Part shown: positions 52,301-62,400 of the stretch, one piece after another
Position numbering within the stretch: position 1 is the stretch's first letter
How the letters are laid out: each line of letters starts with the position of its first letter
Assembly: GCF_029626035.1 (NCBI RefSeq)
Contig: NZ_JARUBE010000003.1
Location: forward strand, 3,224,001 to 3,288,000
Direction of reading: 5' to 3'
DNA length: 64,000 nucleotides
From: Micromonospora sp. WMMD980
Lineage (GTDB): Bacteria > Actinomycetota > Actinomycetes > Mycobacteriales > Micromonosporaceae
Position numbers and translations under genes: made by a program
Notes under the pieces: generated by a model
Databases searched by the model: none
Told to the model about the DNA's origin: nothing
The model's input: only the letters and a program-made list of their open reading frames with translations

Positions 52301-52516
52301 GGCGGGCACCAGCCGGGTGTCCCCCGGCGTGGCCAGCGCCCTGGTGGCGACCGTCCGCGCCGCGCCGAGCGCGGCGCTGCTTCCGGTGGCCCGTACGCCG
52401 GTGCGTCCGGTGGCGCCGGCATCCGCGACGGTGACGGTCGCGGCGAGCGCCGGCACCCCCGCGACGACGACCGCGCCGGCGGCGAGCACCGCGACCGCGC
52501 GACTCCAAACTCGCAT
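49301..52516 (-). CDS. large secreted beta-propeller protein with Ig-like domains
   Basis: The 1071-residue protein starts with a signal peptide (MRVWSRAVAVLAAGAVVVAG, cleaved near residue 25). Residues 80-470 form repeats such as VFVAGTFTSITNVGGT, LYITGSFNTINGV, VYVGGQFSTVNGVARSGLAA and VYVGGHFSWQESP, resembling delta-60/DUF5122-type beta-propeller blades. The rest (470-1071) holds about five Ig-like beta domains with related motifs (ITAPAAGLLATKSFVATGTATDDNGV, split by linkers; FAGTARDEDALKSVEIYLRN; LAGTATDDKGVRAVRVALRD; VSGRAVDDVGMQRVELQI). No sortase signal or C-terminal anchor is seen. GGGAGAG precedes ATG 52516. It may bind polysaccharide or surfaces; no catalytic motif is recognised. 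Confidence 0.8.
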   Translation of the reverse strand: MRVWSRAVAVLAAGAVVVAGVPALAATVTVADAGATGRTGVRATGSSAALGAARTVATRALATPGDTRLVPATPRTDTPRITDGGITDIEVIGNRVFVAGTFTSITNVGGTAVAQRSLAAYNLDTGKVDTGFRPNIDGAVAAVEASPDGSSLYITGSFNTINGVTKRKIARLNPTTGAPVAAFTANASARGTALAVSPTAVYVGGQFSTVNGVARSGLAALNPTTGAVDTAFNLPLTGGIGVGGLLTVQQLKLTHDRSKLLVVHTGRQIAGQDRYGVALIGTASKALLPWRTRLWEDNLSFVGGIQRVFAGDIAPDDSYFVVTSGSGGDRPPINDTAIAYPLTGNDHVEPLWISRHFDSIYSVAITATAVYVGGHFSWQESPTSNVPWPGLDNVGYGTGQGLSGYGLGDQVVRRDHLGALDPVTGTALEWNPGSDSYEGEKAMLATSRGLLVGGDGNVKGGKNTGRVAFFDLSTLPAPSSLDTTVTTPIEGAVKPAGETFDLAGQGLAPAGVARVQVEVMNRNTGRYLQADLKTWGDFKGINATLAAPNATSTAWTLPVSLPAGVYQIQAKTFGRDGAGDTTKAVKKIEAFRFDDLPPSTRITAPAAGLLATKSFVATGTATDDNGVSAMIYSFRTPDNRYLQDDGSVAAVYHTFRGEPDVIGATSTTWQYEVTLPTEGQWKMSATAVDTTGQSDLRSDDRDWTVSANGVPPTVAITAPVAMTPPTAAAPLTVAPGTRVTFAGTARDEDALKSVEIYLRNNTTREALAADGTWGSDSVAAYHRISPLNLDAATFDWSFTTVPLTPGVYDFRVRATDRLDLTTATGDLGRLTVTAQVPGDAFPNGLLTFTGTDQNVDRLHLDLAGTATDDKGVRAVRVALRDLDTGRYVQPGGTMAAAFATVDATLADPDATSTAFTLAIDLPTKGTYSVEAWAVDTAGQQDGSTAGATAKYLVYPGDLDPTLEPGITPAEGEAYTGGRIVVSGRAVDDVGMQRVELQITNSAGQGMNAAGTFGRAGTWIATFLTSPGSPGSNFAYTSPAVPAGTYSVTIRGMDNHGQYQQPPRTVSVTVTG

Positions 52517-53426
52517 CGAGACAACTCTCCCTGATCCGCCCGGACGGCCCCCTCGGGTGGCTCCCGACTCCTCCCGTCCGCGTGCCGGACGTCACCGTAG
52601 GAGGCAAGGACTTCTCGCGATACGTCGCCGCACGGGTTATCGACCGCTCGTCATCAATTTCGGCCACACGGCGGTCCCGGTCCGCCGATCGGGTGGCCCT
52701 CCTGACCGTTCATTCGCCCACCACGCCCGGATGCTGGCCGGTGGCGGCGGACGAAAGGGACATCGGCGGGCCGGAGACGCCGACCGCGGCGCGCCGAGTG
52801 GGCTTAGGAGACGTTCAGGTGACCGGTCGGGCGGAGAATGTCGACAGAAACCGGGAAACGGGGACCGGGGCGCGGCGGAGCGGATTTCCGACGCGGGGCC
52901 GACCCACCGGCGCAATTGTCGAATCAATGACGGGTCGGCATGGTCCACCCCGGACGACGGGTGCCCGCTCTCGGCCCGGTGGGCCCGCGTCAGGATTGAT
53001 CGTGACGCTAATCGATCGAAGATCGCCCTGTCAACGAAACCCCTTCTGAGCACTGCGAACAGGCAGGGAAGGCGGACGCCCCGGACCGGCGGCAACACTG
53101 CGCGCACCCGTCATATCCCGCCACAGTGGGTCGACGACCGATACGAGCGACATCACCCCGGCGGTTGCCGGAACTGCGGCGCGGCACGCCGCAATCGCAT
53201 TTCTTACCGGCACCCGGGAATTGGCCGAACGTGTTGCCTCAGGCACCGAACGCGTCGACCGCCGGAACGATCCGGGGATCGGCGGGCGAAGATTCCCGGT
53301 GCCATGATGGGCGAGGTTCCCCATCGAGGAATCCTGATCTTTTCCCTCACCCGGCCGATTCGGGCGCGTCCGTGCGCGCCCGGACGGAGCCCACCCGGCG
53401 GTCGGGCAGTGACGAAGGCGGAGGCG
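52517..53426. other. 910-base divergent spacer upstream of the NRPS-PKS gene
   Basis: No gene is supported. The region must contain the promoters of the minus-strand propeller gene and of the plus-strand megasynthase. AT-richer patches lie near 52640-52670 (TCATCAATTTCGG) and at 52993-53030, where TTGATC, ATCGATCGA and GATC repeats cluster. A 156-codon minus-strand frame at 52637-53107 is Arg/Pro-rich without ribosome binding site and is not accepted. The last bases carry GGCGGAGGCG before ATG 53427. Confidence 0.5.
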
Positions 53427-56400
53427 ATGACCGACGTCCTGCGGACCCGGCCACCGGCACCACCGGCGCGGCCCGACCCCGGCCGTTCCGCGCCGGCGAC
53501 CGCGGCCCAGCGCCAGATGTGGCAACTGGACCGGCTCGACCCGGGCTCGGCCGGTTACCTGGTGCCGTCGGCCTACCGGCTGCACGGCCCGCTCGACGTG
53601 CCGGCGCTGTCCGCGACGCTCGACGACCTGGTGACCCGGCACGCCGCGCTGCGTACCACGCTCGCGCCCGCGCCCGGCGGCGACGACACCCGCCTGGTCC
53701 AGGTGGTCCACCCGCCGCGCCCGGGTCTGCTGCGGGTGCACGATCTCAGCGGCCTGCCGAGCTGGCAGCGAGACCGGGAGGTGGTCGCCCGGCTGCGGGC
53801 CGCCGCGCGCGAGCCGCTCGACCTGGCGCGCGGGCCGGTGCTCCGGGCCGAGCTGGTGCGCTGCGCGCCGGAGGAGCACGTGCTCCTGCTGACGTTCCAC
53901 CACGTCGCGATCGACGAGTGGTCGCTGGACATCCTGCACCGGGAGTGGGAACGGCTCTACCCGGCCCACCGCGCGGGGCGGCCCGCCGCGCTCGACCCGG
54001 TCGCCGGTGACTGCCGCGACCACGCGGCCCGGCAGCGGGCCTGGCTCGCCGGGGCGGAGGCGAAGGCCCAGCTCGACTACTGGCGGGAGCAGCTCGCCGG
54101 CGCGCCCGCGGCGCTCGACCTGCCCACCCGGGGGCCGCGCCCGGCGGTGCCGTCCGGCGCGGGGGCCGTTGTCGCGGTGCCGCTGGAGGTCCCCGCCGAG
54201 GAGCTGGCCGCGTTCTGCCGGCGGGCGCGGGTGTCGCCGTACATGGTGCTGCTGGCGGCGCTGCAGGTGCTGCTGGCCCGGTGGACCGGCGAGCGGGACG
54301 TGGTGGTGGGCACGCCGGTGGCCGGCCGGCGCGACCCGGAGGCACGGCAGCTCGTCGGCCTGCTGCTCAACACCGTCGCGATCCGCGCCCGCCTGGACGA
54401 CGATCCGTCCTTCGACACGCTGCTGGGCCGGGTGCGCGGCGCCGTGCTCGACGCCCTGAGCCGCGCGGAGCTGCCCTTCTCGACGGTGCTGGAGACGCTG
54501 CGCCCGACCCGCCGGGCCGGCTTCGACCCGCTGTTCCAGGTGATGTTCGTGTACGGCCGCGAGGCGGAGCCGCCCCGCCTGGACGGCCTCCAGGTGAGCG
54601 CCGTCGAGGTGCCCGTCGAGACCGCCAAGTTCGACCTCACGGTCGCCGTCCGGGAGGGCGCCGGCGGGCTGCGGACCGTGCTGGAGTACCGCACCGACCT
54701 GTTCGAGGCCGAGACGATGACCCGTCTCGCCGGGCACTACCAGACGCTGCTGGCGTCGCTGCTGACCGACCCGGGCGCGCCGGTGGGCTCGGCCGCGATG
54801 CTCACCCCCGCCGAGCAGCGGCACCTGGCCGGCGAGAACCGCACCGCCACCCCGGCCGAGCCGGACGAGCTGGTCCACGCGCTGATCGAGGAGCAGGCCC
54901 GGCGTACCCCCGACGGGGTGGCGGTGACCGACGACGAGGCCGCGCTGAGTTACCGGGAGCTGCACGCGCGGGCCGACGCCCTGGCCGAGACGCTGCGCGC
55001 GCGGGGTGTCGGGGTCGGCGCGCTGGTCGGGGTGCTGCTACCCCGCGCGGTCGGCTTCACCGTGGCGGTGCTGGCGGTGCTGCGGGCCGGCGCGGCCTAC
55101 GTCCCGTTGGATCCGGCGAACCCGCCGGCCCGGCTACGGCACCTGATCGACGACGCCGACGCCCGGACCGTGCTCACCTGCCCCGAGCTGGCCCACCTGG
55201 TGCCCGGGGATGCCGCGCTGCTGGTCCCGGGGCCGGACGCGCCGACGGCGGCGGCCGAACCGGCACGCGGCGGCGGCCCGCGGCGACGACCGCGCCGCCG
55301 GCCCTCGCCCACCGCGCACGACCTGGCGTACGTCATCCACACCTCCGGGTCGACCGGCCGGCCGAAGGGCGTGGCGGTCACCCACCGGGGGGTCGCGAAC
55401 TACGTGCGCTGGGCCACCCAGGCCTACCGGCTGCGCGCCGGTGACGTGGTCCCGCTGCACTCGTCGGTCGGGTTCGACCTGACCGTGACGAGCCTGCTCG
55501 TGCCGCTGGCCGCCGGCGCCACGGTGCGGATGATCGGCGAGCACCTCGGCCCGGCCGCGCTGGGCGAGGCGCTACGCGACACCGCCACCCCGTTCGGCCT
55601 GGTCAAGATCACCCCGGCCCAGTTGGAGCTGGTCACCCATCAGCTCCGCACCGAGGAACTGGCCGGACGCACCCGCTGCTTCGTCATCGGCGGCGAGAAC
55701 CTACGCGCCGACCAGATCGCCCCATGGCGGACGCACGCGCCGGAGACCGCGCTGGTCAACGAGTACGGCCCGACGGAGACGGTGGTCGGCTGCGCCGCCT
55801 ACGAGGTGGAGCCGGACGCCCCGGCCGACGGTTCGGTGCCGATCGGCCGGCCGATCGCCAACACCGCGCTCCACCTGCTCGACGGATGGGGCAACCCGGT
55901 GCCGGTGGGTGTCGTCGGTGAGCTGTACGTCGGCGGCGCCGGGGTGGCCCGCGGCTACCTGGGGCAGCCGGACCGCACCGCCGAGCGGTTCCTGCCCGAC
56001 CCGTTCGCCGGCGTGCCCGGCGCGCGCCTCTACCGCACCGGCGACCTGGCCCGCCGCCGCCCGGACGGGGTGCTCGACTACCTGGGCCGCACCGACCGGC
56101 AGGTCAAGGTGCGCGGCTACCGGATCGAGTGCGGCGAGGTCGAGACGGCGATCCGGCGGCACCGGCCGCGCGCCGACGTGACCGTCCAGGTGCGCCGCGA
56201 CGACCCGACCGACCCGCGCCTGGTGGCCTACCTGGCCGGCGACGGCGCCGACCCGGCGGGGCTGTCCGCCACGCTCGCCGCCGAGCTGCCGTCCTGGCTG
56301 GTGCCGGCCGCGTTCGTCCGGCTCGACGCGCTGCCGCTGACCGGCAACGGCAAGGTCGACCCGGACGCGCTGCCCGCGCCGGGCCCGCGCGGCGTCCACC

Positions 56401-59400
56401 AGCCCGCAACGACCGTCCGGACCGGGTCCGAGGTCGCCGGTCGGGAGCCGGCCGGTCCCGGCGCCACCACGCCGGACAGCCGCCGGACCGTCGCCCCGGC
56501 CCGGTGGGACGCCGACCGGGTACGCCTGCAACGGCTGGTCGTCCAGGTGTGGCGCGAGGTGCTGGGTGTCGAGGAGATCGGCCCCCGGGACAGCTTCTTC
56601 GACCTGGGCGGGCACTCGATGCGGCTGCTGGCCGTGCTCGACCGGCTGCGCGCCCGGCTCGGCGACGTGCTGACCGCCACCGACCTGTTCCGCCACCCCA
56701 CGCCCGAGTCGCTCGCCGCGTACCTCATCGGTGTCACGGCCACCGACGCGGACCCGCAGCCGGCCGCGCAGGCCCCACCCGCCGCGGCGACGACCGCCAC
56801 CGCCGGTCCGGCCGACGGCCTGGTCGCGGTGGTCGGCATGGCCTGCCGGTTCCCCGGCGCCCGCACGGTGGACGAGTTCTGGGCGAACGTCCGCGACGGG
56901 GTGGAGTCGGTCCGGGAGTTCACCGTCGAGGAGATGCTCGCCGACGGCGCGGACCCGGCCCGGATCGACGACCCGGCCTACGTGCGGGCCGGCACCGTCC
57001 TGCCCGGCATCGACGAGTTCGACGCCGCCTTCTTCGGCGTCACCCCGCGTGAGGCCCAGACGCTGGACCCGCAGCACCGGCTGCTGCTGGAGTGCGCCTG
57101 GCACGCGCTGGAGCACGCCGGTCACGACCCGTCCCGGCACGGCGGCCGGGTCGGCCTGTTCGCCGGCTCGGGACGCAGCTCCTACCTCCTCGACCACCTC
57201 GCCGGTCACCCGGAGCTGACCGGCGGGCTCAGCGAGCACCAGATCTCGCTCGGCAACGACAAGGACTTCCTGCTCAGCCGCGTCGCCTACCAGCTCGACC
57301 TGACCGGGCCCGCGGTGACCGTGGCGACCGCCTGCTCCACCTCGCTGGTGGCCGTGCACCTCGGCCGGCAGAGCCTGCTGCGCGGCGAGTCCGACGTGGT
57401 GCTGGCCGGCGGTGTCAGCGTCTTCCCCGCCCAGCGGCGCGGCTACCTCTGGCACGACGGCGGCATCTACTCCCCCGACGGGCACTGCCGGCCGTTCAGC
57501 GCCGACGCGCGCGGCAGCATCGAGTCCAGCGGGGTGGGGGTGGTCGTGCTCAAGCGGCTGGCCGACGCGCTCGCCGACGGCGACACGGTCTACGCGGTGA
57601 TCCGCGGCTCGGCGATCAACAACGACGGGGCACGCCGCACCGGCTACACCGCGCCCGGCGTCGCCGGCCAGGTCGAGGTGATCAGCCGGGCGCTCGCCGA
57701 CGCCGGGGTGCGCCCCCGCTCGGTGGGCTACGTGGAGGCGCACGGCACCGGCACCAGCCTCGGCGATCCGATCGAGGTGGCCGCGCTGACCGAGGCGTTC
57801 CGGCGCGACACCGACGCACCGGGCTTCTGCGCGCTGGGCTCGGTGAAGGCGAACATCGGGCACACCGACGCGGCAGCCGGCGTGGCCGGGCTGATCAAGA
57901 CCGTGATGGCGCTGTGGACGCGTACCCTGCCGCCGACCATCAACGTGGCCGAGCCGCACCCGGCGATCGACGTCACGACCGGCCCGTTCCGGCTCGACCG
58001 GGCCGCCGGGGTGTGGGCGGCGGACGGCCCGCGCCGGGCCGGGGTCAGCTCGTTCGGCATGGGCGGCACCAACGCGCACGTGGTGCTGGAGGAGCCGCCG
58101 CCGGCGCCGGCCCCACCCCCCGCCCCGGCCGGGCCACGGCTGCTGGTGGTGTCGGCGCGTACCCCGGCCGCGCTGGAGCGCGCCACCGGGCAGCTCCGCG
58201 ACCACCTCGACGCCCACCCCCGGGTGGCGCTCGCGGACGTGGCGGCGGCGCTCGGCCGCCGGCAGCCGATGGCCCACCGCCGATACGTGGTGGCGGCGGA
58301 CGTCGCCGACGCGGCGTCCGCGCTGGACACGCCGCAGCGCCGGTTCACCGGCACGCACCCGGGCGGCCGCCGGACGCTGGTGTTCGCCTTCCCCGGGCAC
58401 GGCGCCCAGCACGTCGCGATGGGCGCCGGGCTGCACCGGTCCGAGCCGACCTACCGGGCGGTGGTGGACGAGTGCGCCGAACTGCTCGGCGCGGATCTCG
58501 GCCGGGACCTGCGCGCCGTGCTCGACCCGGCCCCGGGCGGGCACGGCGCGGCGCAGCGGCTGCTCGACCGCCCCGCCCTGGTGCAGCCCGCGCTCTTCGT
58601 CACCGAGTACGCGTTGGCCCGGACGCTGCTGGCCCGGGACGTGCGCCCGGACCTGATGGTCGGGCACAGCCTCGGCGAGTACGTGGCCGCCTGCCTGGCC
58701 GGCGTCTTCCCCCTCGCCGACGCGCTGCGCCTGGTGCGGGTGCGCGGCGAGCTGGTGGAACGGACGCCGGCCGGGGCGATGCTCGCGGTGGGCCTGAGCG
58801 AGGCGGCGGTGACCACGCGGCTCGACGACGGGCTGTCGCTGGCCGCGGTCAACGCCCCGGAGCTGTGCGTGGTGTCCGGCGACCCGACCGCGGTCGACCG
58901 GCTGCGGAACCGGCTGGCCGCCGACGGCGTCGACTGCCGGCCGCTGCGGGTGGCCCGGGGCTACCACTCCGCGCTGCTCGACGGGATCCTGGACGAGTTC
59001 GCCGCGCACGCCGCCGCCGTCGACTACGCCGAACCCGACCGCCCCTACCTGAGCAACCTGACCGGCGGCCCGGTCACGCCGGGCCTGGTCACCGACCCGG
59101 CGTACTGGGTGCGGCACCTGCGCGAGCCGATCCGGTTCGCCGAGTCGGCAGCGCTCTGCGCCGAGCAGGAGGCCGCCGTGGTGGAGGTGGGCCCCGGGCA
59201 CGCGCTCGGCGGCCTGGCCCGGCTCGCCGGGGTGCGCCCGGCCCACGCGGTGGCGGCGATGCGGCACCCCCGTGCCGACGCCGACGACCGGGCGACGCTG
59301 CTCGACGCGGTGGGGCGGCTCTGGCTGGCCGGCGTCCCGGTCGACGTGGACCGGTTCCACGGCGACGGCGACCGGTGGGTCCCGCTGCCCGGCTACCCGT

Positions 59401-62400
59401 TCGAGCGCGGGCGCCACTGGATCGCGCCCGCGCGCCGACCGGACCCGGTCGCGCCGCCCGCCGGCCCGGATCCGGTCGCTGTCGCGGCAGCCGGGCCGGG
59501 CGACGCGTCGGCGGTGACGTCGTCCGGGGGTACCGGCACTGTCGACGCCGGCAACCGGCCGGAGCTGAGCACCGCCTACCTGGCGCCGGCCGGCGCGGCG
59601 CAGGAGTCGGTGGCCGAGGTCTGGGCCGATCTGCTCGGCATCCGGCCGATCGGCGCGCACGACGACTTCTTCGAGCTGGGCGGGCACTCGCTGCTCGCCA
59701 CCCAGGTGGTGGTTCGGCTGCGCGCCCGCCTGGGCGTCGCGGTGCCGCTGGAGACCGTCTTCGCCCGGCCCACCGTCGCGGCGCTGGCGGCGGCGCTGCC
59801 CGCCACCGGCGGCCGAGCAGCGCCGCCGACGACGGACCCGCCCCTGGCCGAGGTCGGGACCGGCAGCGCCGGGACGACGCTGGTCGCGGCCGCCGCGACC
59901 GGGCGGGACCGGCGGTCCACGGCGGACCGGACCGGCGACGCGGCCGGAACCGGGGTGGGCACGTCGCGCGGGAACCCGGCCGGCGCCGGCGCCCCGGTGG
60001 TCGACCTCGACGGGCCGGCGGTCGCCGACCGCATCCCCCGCGCCGCGCCGGACGCCGGCCCGGCGCCGCTCTCCTCCGGCCAGCACCGCCTGTGGTTCCT
60101 CGACCGGGCGTACGCGCAGAACGCCTACACCGTCGGCACGACGCTGCTGCTCGACGGCACGCTCGACCTGGACGCGCTGCGCGCCGCGCTGGCCGGGCTG
60201 GTGCGCCGGCACGAGGCGCTGCGCACCGTGTTCCCGCTCGGCCCGGACGGCGACCCGGTGCAGCGGGTGCTGCCGGCCGCGCCGGTGGAGCTGCCGGTGG
60301 TGACCGCCCCGGCGGACCCGGACCCCGCCGGGCCGCGGAGCATCGTCGAGCCGGCGGTGGCCGAGGCGGTGCCCGGGTGGGTGCACGCCGCGCTCGCCGC
60401 CGACGTGCGGCACCCGTTCGACCTGGCCACCGGGCCGCTGTTCCGGGCCGTGCTGCTGCGCGTCGCCGACGACCGGCACGTCCTGTCGCTGACCATGCAC
60501 CACGCCGTCTCCGACGGCTGGTCGCTGGGCGTGGTGGCCCGCGAGGTGGCCACGCTCTACGCCGCCGCGCGGCGGGGAGACGCCGACCCGCTGCCCGAGC
60601 TGGCCGTCCAGTACGCCGACTTCGCGCGCTGGCAGCGCGGTCGGCTCGCCGACCGCGACAGTCCGGACGTGGCGTACTGGCGGGCACAGCTCGCCGGGGT
60701 GCCGGCCGCGCTGGAGCTGCCCACCGACCGGCCGCGCCCGCCGGTGCAGACGTTCGACGGCGCGGTCCGCACGCTGCTCCTGCCCCGGCCGGCCGCCGAC
60801 GCGGTGCGCCGGTTCGGCGCCGCGCACGGGGCGACGCTGGCGATGACGTTGCTGGCCGCGTGGCAGACGCTGCTGTTCCGGTGGACCGGCCAGCACGACG
60901 TCTGCGTCGGCACCCCGGTCGCCGGCCGGGTCCGGGCCGAACTGGAGCCCATGGTCGGCTTCTTCGTCAACATGCTGCCGATGCGGACCGTGCTCGACGG
61001 CGACTGGACCTTCGCCGAGCTGCTCGGGCGGGTCCGGCGCACCGCGCTGGACGCGTACGCGCACCAGGAGGTGCCGTTCGAGCGGCTGGTGGATCTGGTC
61101 GACGCGCCCCGCGACCTGAGCCGCAACCCGCTGTTCCAGGTGATGTTCAACCTGCTCAACGTGCCCGAGCAGCGGGACACCGACGCGGCCGGGGTGCGGA
61201 TGACCCCGTTCGCGGTGGAGCCCGGCATCGCCCAGCAGGACCTGGCGCTGTACGCGTACGAGGTGGCCGAGGGACTGCGATTCCGGCTGGAATACAACAC
61301 CGCGCTGTTCGACGCGTCGACCGCCGAGCGGATGGTCGGCCACCTGGAGACGCTGCTCGCCGCCGCGGTCGCCGCCCCGGACACCCGGCTGGCGGCGCTG
61401 CCGCTGCTCACCGAGGCCGAACACGCCCGGTTCGCCGGGTGGAACGACACCGACACGCCGGCCGGCTGGGACACCCCGCCCGGCCGGGTGCCGACGCTCG
61501 TCGACCTCGTCGCCCACCAGGTGGCGGCGGGTCCCGACCGGCCGGCCGTGACGTTCGGCGGCACCACGCTCGACTACGCCACGCTCGACGCGCGCGCCAA
61601 CCGGCTGGCGCACCGGCTGCGCCGCGCCGGCGTCGGCCCGGACGTGCCGGTCGCGGTCTGCCTGCCCCGCTCGCCCGACCTGCCGATCGCGCTGCTCGGG
61701 GTGCTCAAGGCCGGCGGGGCGTACGTGCCGGTGGACCCGGAGTACCCGGTGGAACGACAACGGTACGTGTTGGCGCACAGCGGGGCCCCGGTGCTGGTCA
61801 CCGAGGCGGGCCTGATCGACCGGTTCGGGTTCGACGGCACGGTGCTGACACCGGACGCGGCCGGGGAGCCGGACACCGTGCCCCCGCCGTCGGTCGGGCC
61901 GGACCACCTGGCGTACCTGATCTACACCTCCGGCTCGACGGGCCGGCCCAAGGGCGTCCGGGTCACCCACGGCGCGGTGGTCAACACGCTCGCCGCGATG
62001 CGCGAGCGGCCCGGCCTGACCCGCGACGGCACCATGCTGGCGATGGCCAGCTTCGCCTTCGACATGTCCGTGCCGGAGCTGTTCCTGCCGCTGGTGGTCG
62101 GCGCCCGCATGCTGCTGGTGGACCGGGACGTCGCCTACGACGCGTCCCGGCTGGCCGCGCTGCTCGCCGCCGAGCGGGTCACGCTGGCCCAGGGCACGCC
62201 GACGACCTGGCGGCTGCTGATCGAGTCCGGGTGGGCCGGAACCCCCGGGCTCACCGCGGTCTGCGGCGGCGAGGCGGTGCCCGCGCCGCTGGCCCGGCAA
62301 CTGGCCGGCCGGGTCGACGCGCTGTGGAACCTGTACGGCCCGACCGAGGCCGCGGTCTGGGCCACCATGGACCGGGTCACCCCCGACGAGACCCGGCCCA

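Noticed and set aside
52637..53107. A 156-codon minus-strand frame in the spacer before the NRPS-PKS gene
   Set aside because: Pro/Arg/Ser-rich, no ribosome binding site and no motif.
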